Below, piece by piece: positions 53,401-64,000 of a stretch of 64,000 nt of DNA (position 1 is its first letter; every line of letters begins with the position of its first letter). The translations under genes and the position numbers were made by a program. Source of the DNA: Aphis gossypii (lineage: Eukaryota > Arthropoda > Insecta > Hemiptera > Aphididae); NCBI RefSeq assembly GCF_020184175.1, contig NC_065533.1, positions 49,142,351-49,206,350 on the forward strand, in the 5' to 3' direction. Below the pieces are notes generated by a model, which saw only the letters and a program-made list of their open reading frames with translations, did no database searches and was not told the origin of the DNA.

Positions 53401-54049
53401 GTTTTATTAAAATAATTATATTTACCTATGACATGTAGACAGCATTGGTTTTCAGCCTTGCTAGACTTGTGAACCATTTTAGTTATTGTTTTCTGTTTTT
53501 AACCCATATGAAAAGATGCTGATTAAAAAACACTGATTTATGCATGTAAAAGGAACTCATTTTTAATTATTTTAATTTTATTTCATACATTCAACTGAAA
53601 TATATTTGCAGTATATTTCATACTTTTTTTTTTTAATTAGCTAAAGCTGATTTCAGAAATTCAACTGTAAAATAGTATCGATCATAAACATGTAATTCCA
53701 GTTGATAATCTTAACACTGGTTTCAAGTGGTGCTGATCAGTTAACTATACAGTTTTTTAATTTATAAAGCAATGGAAAAAAATATCACATAACTAGTAAA
53801 GAATTTCGGACTTTTACCAACACGGCAACACTGGTTATTTATCCTAAAATTTACCAAATCTTGTGTGTAAAAGTACTACAAAAATCATTCGGGGTCTGAC
53901 CAAACTATTTTGTGTATTCTAATTTTAACCATAGACTTTATTGTATAAGGTTTTTATTAGTTATTCGTACTTTTACCGTAACATAATATAATATGTGTAG
54001 GTTGTAGGTATGTGTACAATATGTTACCCTCAGTACCGTAAATTGAGTT

Positions 54050-54290
54050 ACAATATAAAAAATTCGATATGGTCGAAAACTGGTTTTGCGTAAAAATTCC
54101 CGTTTTTCTAGACTTTTTTGAAAACTGTTGGAAAATGTTTACTATTGACCTCTTTAATGCACTAAGGATATTCACTTTATCATCGGAAACCACCCCTGAA
54201 GTTTGAAATTGAAGAATTATTTCGACAAGTTATGCTGTACACAGACACACATAAAAACGCACACACACACACCGTTGTAAATCAATACAT
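54050..54290 (-). repeat. Dispersed repeat copy, minus orientation
   Basis: Reverse complement reads in order 'gcataacttgtcgaaataat', 'caaacttcaggggtggtttc', 'cgatgataaagtgaatatcc', 'ttagtgcatt', 'aagaggtcaatagtaaac' and 'tacgcaaaaccagttttcg', matching the copies at 14790 and 55235. A CA run at 54258-54272 marks its start. The short minus-strand open frame crossing it is incidental. Confidence 0.65.
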
Positions 54291-55234
54291 TCATCACTTC
54301 GTCCAGAATTTAAAAGGAAACCAGTTACAAATAATAACTATACTGAAATTTTTTTGTAAAGAAGTCTGAACCTGACATAAGTATAACAATTTGAATTTAT
54401 GAAAAATTCTTTAGTTTACATTACTTATAATATTAGAGCCACTGCAGCTACCTATTAGTGCACAGTGCACTTATTAGTTATTTAAGTTCAAAATAAAATT
54501 ATACCTACCTTCAACAATTTGTTTGTATTATAATATTAAAAATAATATATTATTAAAATAATTAAATACTAATGAGTAATAATATAGTAAATGACATATT
54601 TTCGGAAATAATTATATCATCCTATTGTAGTATTAAATCTAAATCATAAAAAAACATAGGTGTTACCTGTCTACACGACTATACCAATTTAATGATTACC
54701 TTTTTTATGGTTAATGTGAATAAAAAATCTAACAAAGAGACATTTAATGTTTTAATTTTAACTTTTCATTACAGTCCTCGGTAATAGGTATTATTGTATT
54801 AATAGTGGTAGGTACTTAAGTACCCCACCTGTCACGCGAGAGACCGGGATCTTAATTTTTTTCTATATATGAGTACCTATATGACTTTAGGGAATAATGA
54901 TATAATGTGTATACTACAATATTAGTAATATTATACATATTTAAGTTCTAAAACATTTTTTTTTTTATATGTATAATAATAAACAGCGTTAGGTACAATT
55001 AAAAATGTCACATTGGAAATATAGGAGTACATTATGATGTAATAGATAGGTAACTAAAAACTTTAGGATTCTGAGATAATTTGGTTTTGAAACTTTTAAT
55101 ATAATAATTATCAGTGATAAAAGAAAATGCACTTTATTTAAATGTTTAAAACTTTGATATAATATAATATTATTATTTAAAGTAAGTATTTTAAACAATT
55201 GTACTACATAGGTATGTTTAAATACTATTAAACA

Positions 55235-55441
55235 ATGTTTTAGATTCTGAACGGAGTGATTGATTTTACTATGATGTGTGTGTTTTTTTTTGTGTCTGTA
55301 TACACCATAACTTGTCGAAATAATGATTCCGATGGCAAAGTGAATATCTTTGGTGCATTATAGAGGTAAAAAGTTATTATCAAAAAAATTGAGAAAAACC
55401 ACCAAAAAGTGACGGAAACGGGAATTTGTACGCAAAACATG
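55235..55441 (+). repeat. Dispersed repeat copy, plus orientation
   Basis: Begins with 'ttttagattctgaacggagt', then a TG/GT-rich stretch, 'caccataacttgtcgaaata', 'cgatggcaaagtgaatatct', 'gtgcattatagaggtaaaaag' in shortened form, and ends 'tgacggaaacgggaatttgt' followed by acgcaaaac. It is the best-preserved copy of the family in this window and is non-coding. Confidence 0.65.
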
Positions 55442-55490
55442 TCAATAATTTAATATATTATACGCTATTATAGTGTAATTAAAATAAGGC

Positions 55491-55549
55491 CGTGATCAAG
55501 GTGTATTTATCATTTTTTTTTTTTTTTGACAAATACACCTTGACCGTGA
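55491..55549. repeat. Inverted repeat around a T run
   Basis: TCAAGGTGTATTTATCA (55496-55512) and TGACAAATACACCTTGA (55527-55543) are inverted with one mismatch, separated by a 14-base T-rich loop. The similarity continues outward in part (cgtgat on both sides). It could be a collapsed foldback element. Confidence 0.5.
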
Positions 55550-56120
55550 TTATACCTAAATCTTTGTAATACCACAGAATAATCCTATGGTACCTACTAT
55601 GATATAAATAGTGATAAACTGATAACTGATAATGATAACAACGGATATATTATATTAATATTTTAAATAAAAAACTAAAAAAACAGACACGGCAACACTA
55701 AAAACAAGTGAAATAAAAAATTATATTCTAAGTTTTATGAGACAGTACCTGATCGTCTACAATATATATCAAAACGTTATATCAACGCAATTTATCAGTC
55801 AAAATTATGAACACCGTATGAGCAAAACACCATATGAACAACCGTGAATAGTTATTGTGAAGTACAGGTAAAATAAATAAATGGTAAGAATATTTCAATA
55901 TATTTTTATTATTTTGTTAATTTCCGATAAATGATATTGTATTGCTGTCGTTGATTATAGCTCAGGCTATAGTACATTGCTCTTATGATATTAACATACT
56001 CGGACATGGATAATATACAGAAATTAAGGAATATTATAGTTTTTAATTTAACAACCCTACTATTAAAGTACCTATATAATATGATCAGCTATTAAATTAA
56101 CTAAAGATACATAAGTGAAC

Positions 56121-57000
56121 ACAAATTAATCGTATTCAATTTAAGATAGAAAAAAGAAACAGATGGGCGACTCCAGTACAATCCATAATAGCAAAGCAGT
56201 AATCAAGGAAAAAAAACCTACGGGCAGCACCCATCAACGAGTACACTCATCATAAAACAAAGAAACCCATCACAGTGGAAAAAGGAATTGAAGCGATGAA
56301 CAGAATATCCTTTAATTTTTTGATACATAACCCAATAGATTAGCAAAATCTATTTTGTATAATTAGTCTATAAAAAACATGCCCTTTTAGATTATGGTAA
56401 AATCGCACCAGTATTTTTCCCAACTCTCAGAGTTTAATTTCTATCTTATTATTATTATGTATTTTTAGGCCAACAATTTTAATAACACATTGTATTGCAT
56501 TATTATAGAATAGCTCTATCATGGTGTAAAAACACAGGATTCCCAATAAATACCAACACCACTTACACAGAAAATCAGGAACTACCGCAGTAAAAACTAC
56601 AGCATTAACCACGCATATACTATCAAATGTGAACTAAATTTTTCACGCAGGTTTCAATCTGAGGACATAAATGAACGTATAATTGAATAACAATAAGGGA
56701 CTAGACTGTTTTAAATAATTAATTGGGACATTAGGCAACAAAAATTAATCGCATTCCGTTTTAGATAGTCAAGATAAACAGCTCGATAATTCCAGTACCA
56801 CGTCAATAGAAACAAAGAATTAACAAAAAATGACACAACTAGCAGCAACAATCTACAAGTAAACGAACCACAAAACAACAAAATCAAGAATGGAAAACAG
56901 GATCAACACAAGCAGCAAAATATTATTTTACTCTTTTGAATCAAACCCAATAAAATTAGCCCAAACCATTTTGTAAAATTATTATACACATAATATATCC
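56121..57000. repeat. Diverged direct duplication, period about 617 bp, next to the satellite
   Basis: 'attaatcgtattcaatttaa' at 56125 recurs as 'attaatcgcattccgtttta' at 56744. The series 'gataattccagta/gcgactccagta', 'aacccaatag/aacccaataa' and 'attttgtataattag/attttgtaaaattat' follows in the same order 615-619 bases later. The copies are well diverged. They may be unrelated to the satellite, or degraded flanking units of another family. Confidence 0.5.
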
Positions 57001-57133
57001 CTATATAATAAAGGTACAAATCCAAAACCAAATTTAATATCGTAACAGTTATAGTAGAAATACACAATATTAATTTAGTTTAGTAATAAAAAACCCAGTT
57101 TTCATTTCACACAGTTGAAACAATAACCTATGA

Positions 57134-60100
57134 ATTCATTTTTACAAATTTAATGAAAATATGATATGATTCATTGAATAAAATGATAATACTAAATTTA
57201 AAAAAAATGAAATTGTAATATCAAATTTGATTTTAAATACATGTGTAAATATGCCTTTTTTTACTATAATTTGCCAATTTAAGACATATTATTTAACTTC
57301 TCACTCATGAAATTACTCGCATTAGATTCATTATTAAATTTAAAGAAAATATGATATAACTCATTAATTAAAATGATAATACTAAATTTAAAAAAAATGA
57401 AATTGTAATATCAATTTTTAATTTTAAATACATGTGTAAATATGCCTTTTTTTACTATAATTTGCCAATTTAAGACATAGGATTTAACTTCTCACTAATG
57501 AAATTACTAGCATTAGATTCATTATTAAATTTAAAGAAAATATGATATAACTCATTGAATAAAATGATAATACTAAATTTAAAAAAAATGAAATTGTAAT
57601 ATCAATTTTTAATTTTAAATACATGTCTAAATATGCCTTTTTTTACTATAATTTACCAATTTAAGACATAGGATTTAACTTCTCACTCATGAAATTACTA
57701 GCATAAGATTCATTTTTAAATTTAAAGAAAAAATGAAATAACTCATTGAATAAAATGATAATACTAAATTTAAAAAAAATGAAATTGTAATATCAATTTT
57801 TGATTTTAAATACATGTGTAAATATGCCTTTTTTTACTATAATTTGCCAATTTAAGACATAGGATTTAACTTCTCACTCATGAAATTACTAGCATTAGAT
57901 TCATTTTTAAATTTAAAGAAAATATGATATAACTCATTGAATAAAATGATAATACTAAATTTAAAAAAAATGAAATTGTAATATCAATTTTTGATTTTAA
58001 ATACATGTGTAAATATGCCTTTTTTTACTATAATTTGCCAATTTAAGACATAGGATTTAACTTCTCACTCATGAAATTACTAGCATTAGATTCATTATTA
58101 AATTTAAAGAAAATATGATATAACTCATTGAATAAAATGATAATACTAAATTTAAAAAAAATGAAATTGTAATATCAATTTTTGATTTTAAATACATGTG
58201 TAAATATGCCTTTTTTTACTATAATTTGCCAATTTAAGACATAGGATTTAACTTCTCACTCATGAAATTACTAGCATAAGATTCATTTTTAAATTTAAAG
58301 AAAATATGATATAACTCATTAATTAAAATGATAAAACTAAATTTTAAAAAAAATGAAATAGTATTATCAATTTTTAATTTTAAATACATGTGTAAATATG
58401 CCTTTTTTTTCTATAATTTGCCAATTTAAGACATAGGATTTAACTTCTCACTCATGAAATTGCTAGCATTAGATTCATTATTAAATTTAAAGAAAATATG
58501 ATATAACTCATTGAATAAAATGATAATACTAAATTTAAAAAAAATGAAATTGTAATATCAATTTTTGATTTTAAATACATGTGTAAATACGCCTTTTTTT
58601 ACTATAATTTGCCAATTTAAGACATAGGATTTAACTTCTCACTCATGAAATTACTAGCATAAGATTCATTTTTAAATTTAAAGAAAATATGATATAACTC
58701 ATTAATTAAAATGATAAAACTAAATTTAAAAAAAAATGAAATAGCATTATCAATTTTTAATTTTAAATACATGTGTAAATATGCCTTTTTTTACTATAAT
58801 TAACCGAATTAAGACATAGGATATAACTTCTCACTCATGAAATTACTAGCATAAGATTCATTATTAAATTTAAAGAAAATATGATATAACTCATTGAATA
58901 AAATGATAATACTAAATTTAAAAAAAATGAAATTGTAATATCAATTTTTGATTTTAAATACATGTGTAAATATGCCTTTTTTTACTATAATTTACCGAAT
59001 TAAGACATAGGATATAACTTCTCACTCATGAAATTACTAGCATAAGATTCATTTTTAAATTTAAAGAAAATATGATATAACTCATTAATTAAAATAATAA
59101 AACTAAATTTAAAAAAAAATGAAATAGCATTATCAATTTTTAATTTTAATTACATGTGTAAATATGCCTTTTTTTACTATAACTTGCCAATTTAAGACAT
59201 AGGATTTAACTTCTCACTCATGAAATTGCTAGCATTAGATTCATTATTAAATTTAAAGAAAATATGATATAATTCATTGAATAAAATTATAATACTAACT
59301 TTAAAAAAAATAAAATTTTAATATCAATTTTTAATATTAAATACATGTGTAAATATGCCTTTTTTTACTATAATTTGCCAATTTAAGACATAGGATTTAA
59401 CTTCTCACTCATGAAATTACTCGCATTAGATTCATTATTAAATTTACTGAAAATATGATATAACTCATTGAATAAAATAATAATACTAAATTTAAAAAAA
59501 ATGAAATTGTAATATCAATTTTTAATTTTAAATACATGTGTAAATATGCCTTTTTTTACTATAATTTACCAATTTAAGACATATGATTTAACTTCTCACT
59601 CATGAAATTACTAGCATAAGATTCATTTTTAAATTTAAAGAAAATATGATATAACTCATTGAATAAAATGATAATACTAAATTTAAAAAAAATGAAATTG
59701 TAATATCAATTTTTAATTTTAAATACATGTGTAAATATGCCTTTTTTTACAATAATTTGCCAATTTAAGACATAGAATTTAACTTCTCACTCATGAAATT
59801 ACTAGCATTAGATTCATTATTAAATTTAAAGAAAATATGATATAACTCATTGAATAAAATGATAATACTAAATTTAAAAAAAATGAAATTGTAATATCAA
59901 TTTTTAATTTTAAATACATGTGTAAATATGCCTTTTTTTACTATAATTTGCCAATTTAAGACATAGGATTTAACTTCCCACTCATGAAATTGCTAGCATT
60001 AGATTCATTATTAAATTTAAAGAAAATATGATATAACTCATTGAATAAAATGATAATACTAAATTTAAAAAAAATGAAATTGTAATATCAATTTTTGATT

Positions 60101-63100
60101 TTAAATACATGTGTAAATATGCCTTTTTTTACTATAATTTGCCAATTTAAGACATAGGATTTAACTTCTCACTCATGAAATTACTAGCATAAGATTCATT
60201 TTTAAATTTAAAGAAAATATGATATAACTCATTAATTAAAATAATAAAACTAAATTTAAAAAAAAATGAAATAGTATTATCAATTTTTAATTTTAATTAC
60301 ATGTGTAAATATGCCTTTTTTTACTATAACTTGCCAATTTAAGACATAGGATTTAACTTCTCACTCATGAAATTGCTAGCATTAGATTCATTATTAAATT
60401 TAAAGAAAATATGATATAATTCATTGAATAAAATTATAATACTAACTTTAAAAAAAATGAAATTTTAATATCAATTTTTAATATTAAATACATATGTAAA
60501 TATGCCTTTTTTTACTATAATTTGCCAATTTAAGACATAGGATTTAACTTCTCACTCATGAAATTACTCGCATTAGATTCATTATTAAATTTACTGAAAA
60601 TATGATATAACTCATTGAATAAAATGATAATACTAAATTTAAAAAAAATGAAATTGTAATATCAATTTTTAATTTTAAATACATGTGTAAATATGCCTTT
60701 TTTTACTATAATTTACCAATTTAAGACATATGATTTAACTTCTCACTCATGAAATTGCTAGCATTAGATTCATTATTAAATTTAAAGAAAATATGATATA
60801 ACTCATTGAATAAAATTATAATACTAAATTTTAAAAAAATGAAATTGTAATATCAATTTTTGATTTTAAATACATGTGTAAATATGCCTTTTTTTACTAT
60901 AATTTGCCAATTTAAGACATAGGATTTAACTTCTCACTCATGAAATTGCTAGCATTAGATTCATTATTAAATTTAAAGAAAATATGATATAATTCATTGA
61001 ATAAAATTATAATACTAAATTTAAAAAAAATGAAATTTTAATATCAATTTTTAATATTAAATACATGTGTAAATATGCCTTTTTTTACTATAATTTGCCA
61101 ATTTAAGACATAGGATTTAACTTCTCACTCATGAAATTGCTAGCATTAGATTCATTATTAAATTTAAAGAAAATATGATATAATTCATTGAATAAAATGA
61201 TAATACTTAATTTAAAAAAAATGAAATTGTAATATCAATTTTTGATTTTAAATACATGTGTAAATATGCCTTTTTTTACTATAATTTGCCAATTTAAGAC
61301 ATAGGATTTAACTTCTCACTCATGAAATTACTCGCATTAGATTCATTATTAAATTTACTGAAAATATGATATAACTCATTGAATAAAATGATAATACTAA
61401 ATTTAAAAAAAATGAAATTGTAATATCAATTTTTAATTTTAAATACATGTGTAAATATGCCTTTTTTTACTATAATTTGCCAATTTAAGACATAGGATTT
61501 AACTTCTCACTCATGAAATTACTAGCATAAGATTCATTTTTAAATTTAAAGAAAATATGATATAACTCATTGAATAAAATGATAATACTAAATTTAAAAA
61601 AAAATGAAATTGTAATATCAATTTTTGATTTTAAATACATGTGTAAATATGCCTTTTTTTACTATAATTTGCCAATTTAAGACATAGGATTTAACTTCTC
61701 ACTCATGAAATTACTAGCATAGATTCATTTTTAAATTTAAAGAAAATATGATATAACTCATTAATTAAAATGATAAAACTAAATTTAAAAAAAAATGAAA
61801 TAGCATTATCAATTTTTATTTTAAATACATGTGTAAATATGCCTTTTTTTACTATAATTTGCCAATTTAAGACATAGGATTTAACTTCTCACTCATGAAA
61901 TTGCTAGCATTAGATTCATTATTAAATTTAAAGAAAATATGATATAACTCATTAATTAAAATGATAAAACTAAATTTTAAAAAAAATGAAATAGCATTAT
62001 CAATTTTTAATTTTAAATACATGTGTAAATATGCCTTTTTTTACTATAATTTGCCAATTTAAGACATAGGATTTAACTTCTCACTCATGAAATTGCTAGC
62101 ATTAGATTCATTATTAAATTTAAAGAAAATATGATATAATTCATTGAATAAAATGATAATACTTAATTTAAAAAAAATGAAATTGTAATATCAATTTTTG
62201 ATTTTAAATACATGTGTAAATATGCCTTTTTTTACTATAATTTGCCAATTTAAGACATAGGATTTAACTTCTCACTCATGAAATTACTCGCATTAGATTC
62301 ATTATTAAATTTAAAGAAAATATGATATAACTCATTGAATAAAATGGTAATACTAAATTTAAAAAAAAATGAAATTGTAATATCAATTTTTGATTTTAAA
62401 TACCTGTGTAAATATGCCTTTTTTTACTATAATTTACCAATTTAAGACATAGGATTTAACTTCTCACTCATGAAATTACTAGCATAAGATTCATTTTTAA
62501 ATTTAAGAAAATATGATATAACTCATTGAATAAAATGATAAAACTAAATTTAAAAAAAAATGAAATTTTAATATCAATTTTTAATATTAAATACATATGT
62601 AAATATGCCTTTTTTTACTATAATTTGCCAATTTAAGACATAGGATTTAACTTCTCACTCATGAAATTACTAGCATAAGATTCATTTTTAAATTTAAAGA
62701 AAATATGATATAACTCATTAATTAAAATGATAAAACTAAATTTAAAAAAAAATGAAATAGTATTATCAATTTTTAATTTTAAATACATGTGTAAATATGC
62801 CTTTTTTTTCTATAATTTGCAAATTTAAGACATAGGATTTAACTTCTCACTCATGAAATTGCTAGCATTAGATTCATTATTAAATTTAAGGAAAATATGA
62901 TATAACTCATTGAATAAAATGATAATACTAAATTTAAAAAAAATGAAATTGTAATATCAATTTTTGATTTTAAATACATGTGTAAATATGCCTTTTTTTA
63001 CTATAATTTGCCAATTTAAGACATAGGATTAACTTCTCACTCATGAAATTACTAGCATAGATTCATTTTTAAATTTAAAGAAAATATGATATAACTCATT

Positions 63101-64000
63101 AATTAAAATGATAAAACTAAATTTTAAAAAAAATGAAATAGCATTATCAATTTTTAATTTTAAATACATGTGTAAATATGCCTTTTTTTACTATAATTTG
63201 CCGATTTAAGACATAGGATTTAACTTCTCACTCATGAAATTGCTAGCATTAGATTCATTATTAAATTTACTGAAAATATGATATAACTCATTGAATAAAA
63301 TGATAATACTAAATTTAAAAAAAATGAAATTGTAATATCAATTTTTAATTTTAAATACATGTGTAAATATGCCTTTTTTTACTATAATTTACCAATTTAA
63401 GACATAGGATTTAACTTCTCACTCATGAAATTACTAGCATAAGATTCATTTTTAAATTTAAAGAAAATATGATATAACTCATTGAATAAAATGATAATAC
63501 TAAATTTAAAAAAAAATGAAATTGTAATATCAATTTTTGATTTTAAATACATGTGTAAATATGCCTTTTTTTACTATAATTTGCCAATTTAAGACATAGG
63601 ATTTAACTTCTCACTCATGAAATTACTAGCATAAGATTCATTTTTAAATTTAAAGAAAATATGATATAACTCATTAATTAAAATGATAAAACTAAATTTA
63701 AAAAAAAATGAAATAGCATTATCAATTTTTAATTTTAAATACATGTGTAAATATGCCTTTTTTTACTATAATTTACCAATTTAAGACATAGGATTTAACT
63801 TCTCACTCATGAAATTACTAGCATAAGATTCATTTTTAAATTTAAAGAAAATATGATATAACTCATTGAATAAAATGATAATACTAAATTTAAAAAAAAA
63901 TGAAATTGTAATATCAATTTTTGATTTTAAATACCTGTGTAAATATGCCTTTTTTTACTATAATTTACCAATTTAAGACATAGGATTTAACTTCTCACTC
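57134..64000. repeat. 191-bp satellite DNA array, about 36 monomers, open at the window end
   Basis: Head-to-tail monomers repeat every 191 bases: 'atgtgtaaatatgcc' occurs at 57241 and 57432, its variant with tct at 57623, then 57814 and 58005, and so on to the end. Monomer landmarks are cttctcactcatgaaatta, catttttaaatttaaagaaa, aatatgatataactcattga, tttaaaaaaaatgaaattg and tttaagacataggatt. Identity among monomers is high, and the first unit is the most divergent, as expected at an array edge. Two main classes alternate irregularly: one with ttgaataaaatgataatact, one with ttaattaaaatgataaaact and gaaatagcattatc. A third class has aataaaattataatactaa. No unit encodes a protein. Composition is close to 80% A+T. 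Confidence 0.97.

Noticed and set aside
57134..64000. CRISPR-like repeat array
   Set aside because: Whole 191-bp units repeat with no unique spacers, and the window is eukaryotic.

Overview
This window is AT-rich eukaryotic DNA with small exons, GT-AG introns and dispersed inverted-repeat transposons. The gene families (an ER J-domain/SANT protein, a heparan sulfate epimerase, an insect-type ionotropic receptor), the frequent 'taggtacctac'-like words and a recurring dispersed repeat suggest an insect, most likely an aphid (Aphididae). The species is inferred and not proved.

Layout. 1-672: decayed MULE-type transposase at the window edge. 673-7.5 kb: AT-rich intergenic DNA with a Tigger-like non-autonomous element (2768-3322) and an old tandem duplication. 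7.8-10.5 kb, minus strand: a complete six-exon DNAJC1-like gene (ER lumenal J domain, membrane segment, two SANT domains), probably started from the GC-rich block at 12.0-13.45 kb. 13.5-20.3 kb: no gene seen. 20.3-30.75 kb, minus strand: a three-exon gene of unknown function (346 aa), started from a second GC-rich block (30.5-31.3 kb). Its introns carry nested hAT-like elements with clear 8-bp target duplications and a decayed Tigger/pogo transposase. 34.6-36.5 kb, plus strand: an intact single-exon divergent ionotropic receptor. 37.7-38.0 kb: a possible terminal coding exon on the minus strand (weak). 44.3-50.8 kb, plus strand: the nine-exon D-glucuronyl C5-epimerase gene, with a GC-AG intron, a short upstream ORF whose stop overlaps the start codon, and an intron filled by nested transposons. 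51.3-52.8 kb: a recent tandem duplication of 758 bp with ATT microsatellites at its breakpoints. 53-57 kb: repeats. About 57.13 kb to the window end: a 191-bp satellite array of about 36 monomers, running out of the window, with variant monomer classes and a six-monomer higher-order duplication.

The genes do not form one pathway. DNAJC1 acts at the ER membrane, the epimerase in the Golgi on heparan sulfate, and the receptor probably at a sensory neuron membrane. The most notable structures are the satellite with its sharp edge, the nested transposons with readable target sites, the GC-AG intron and the unidentified three-exon gene.
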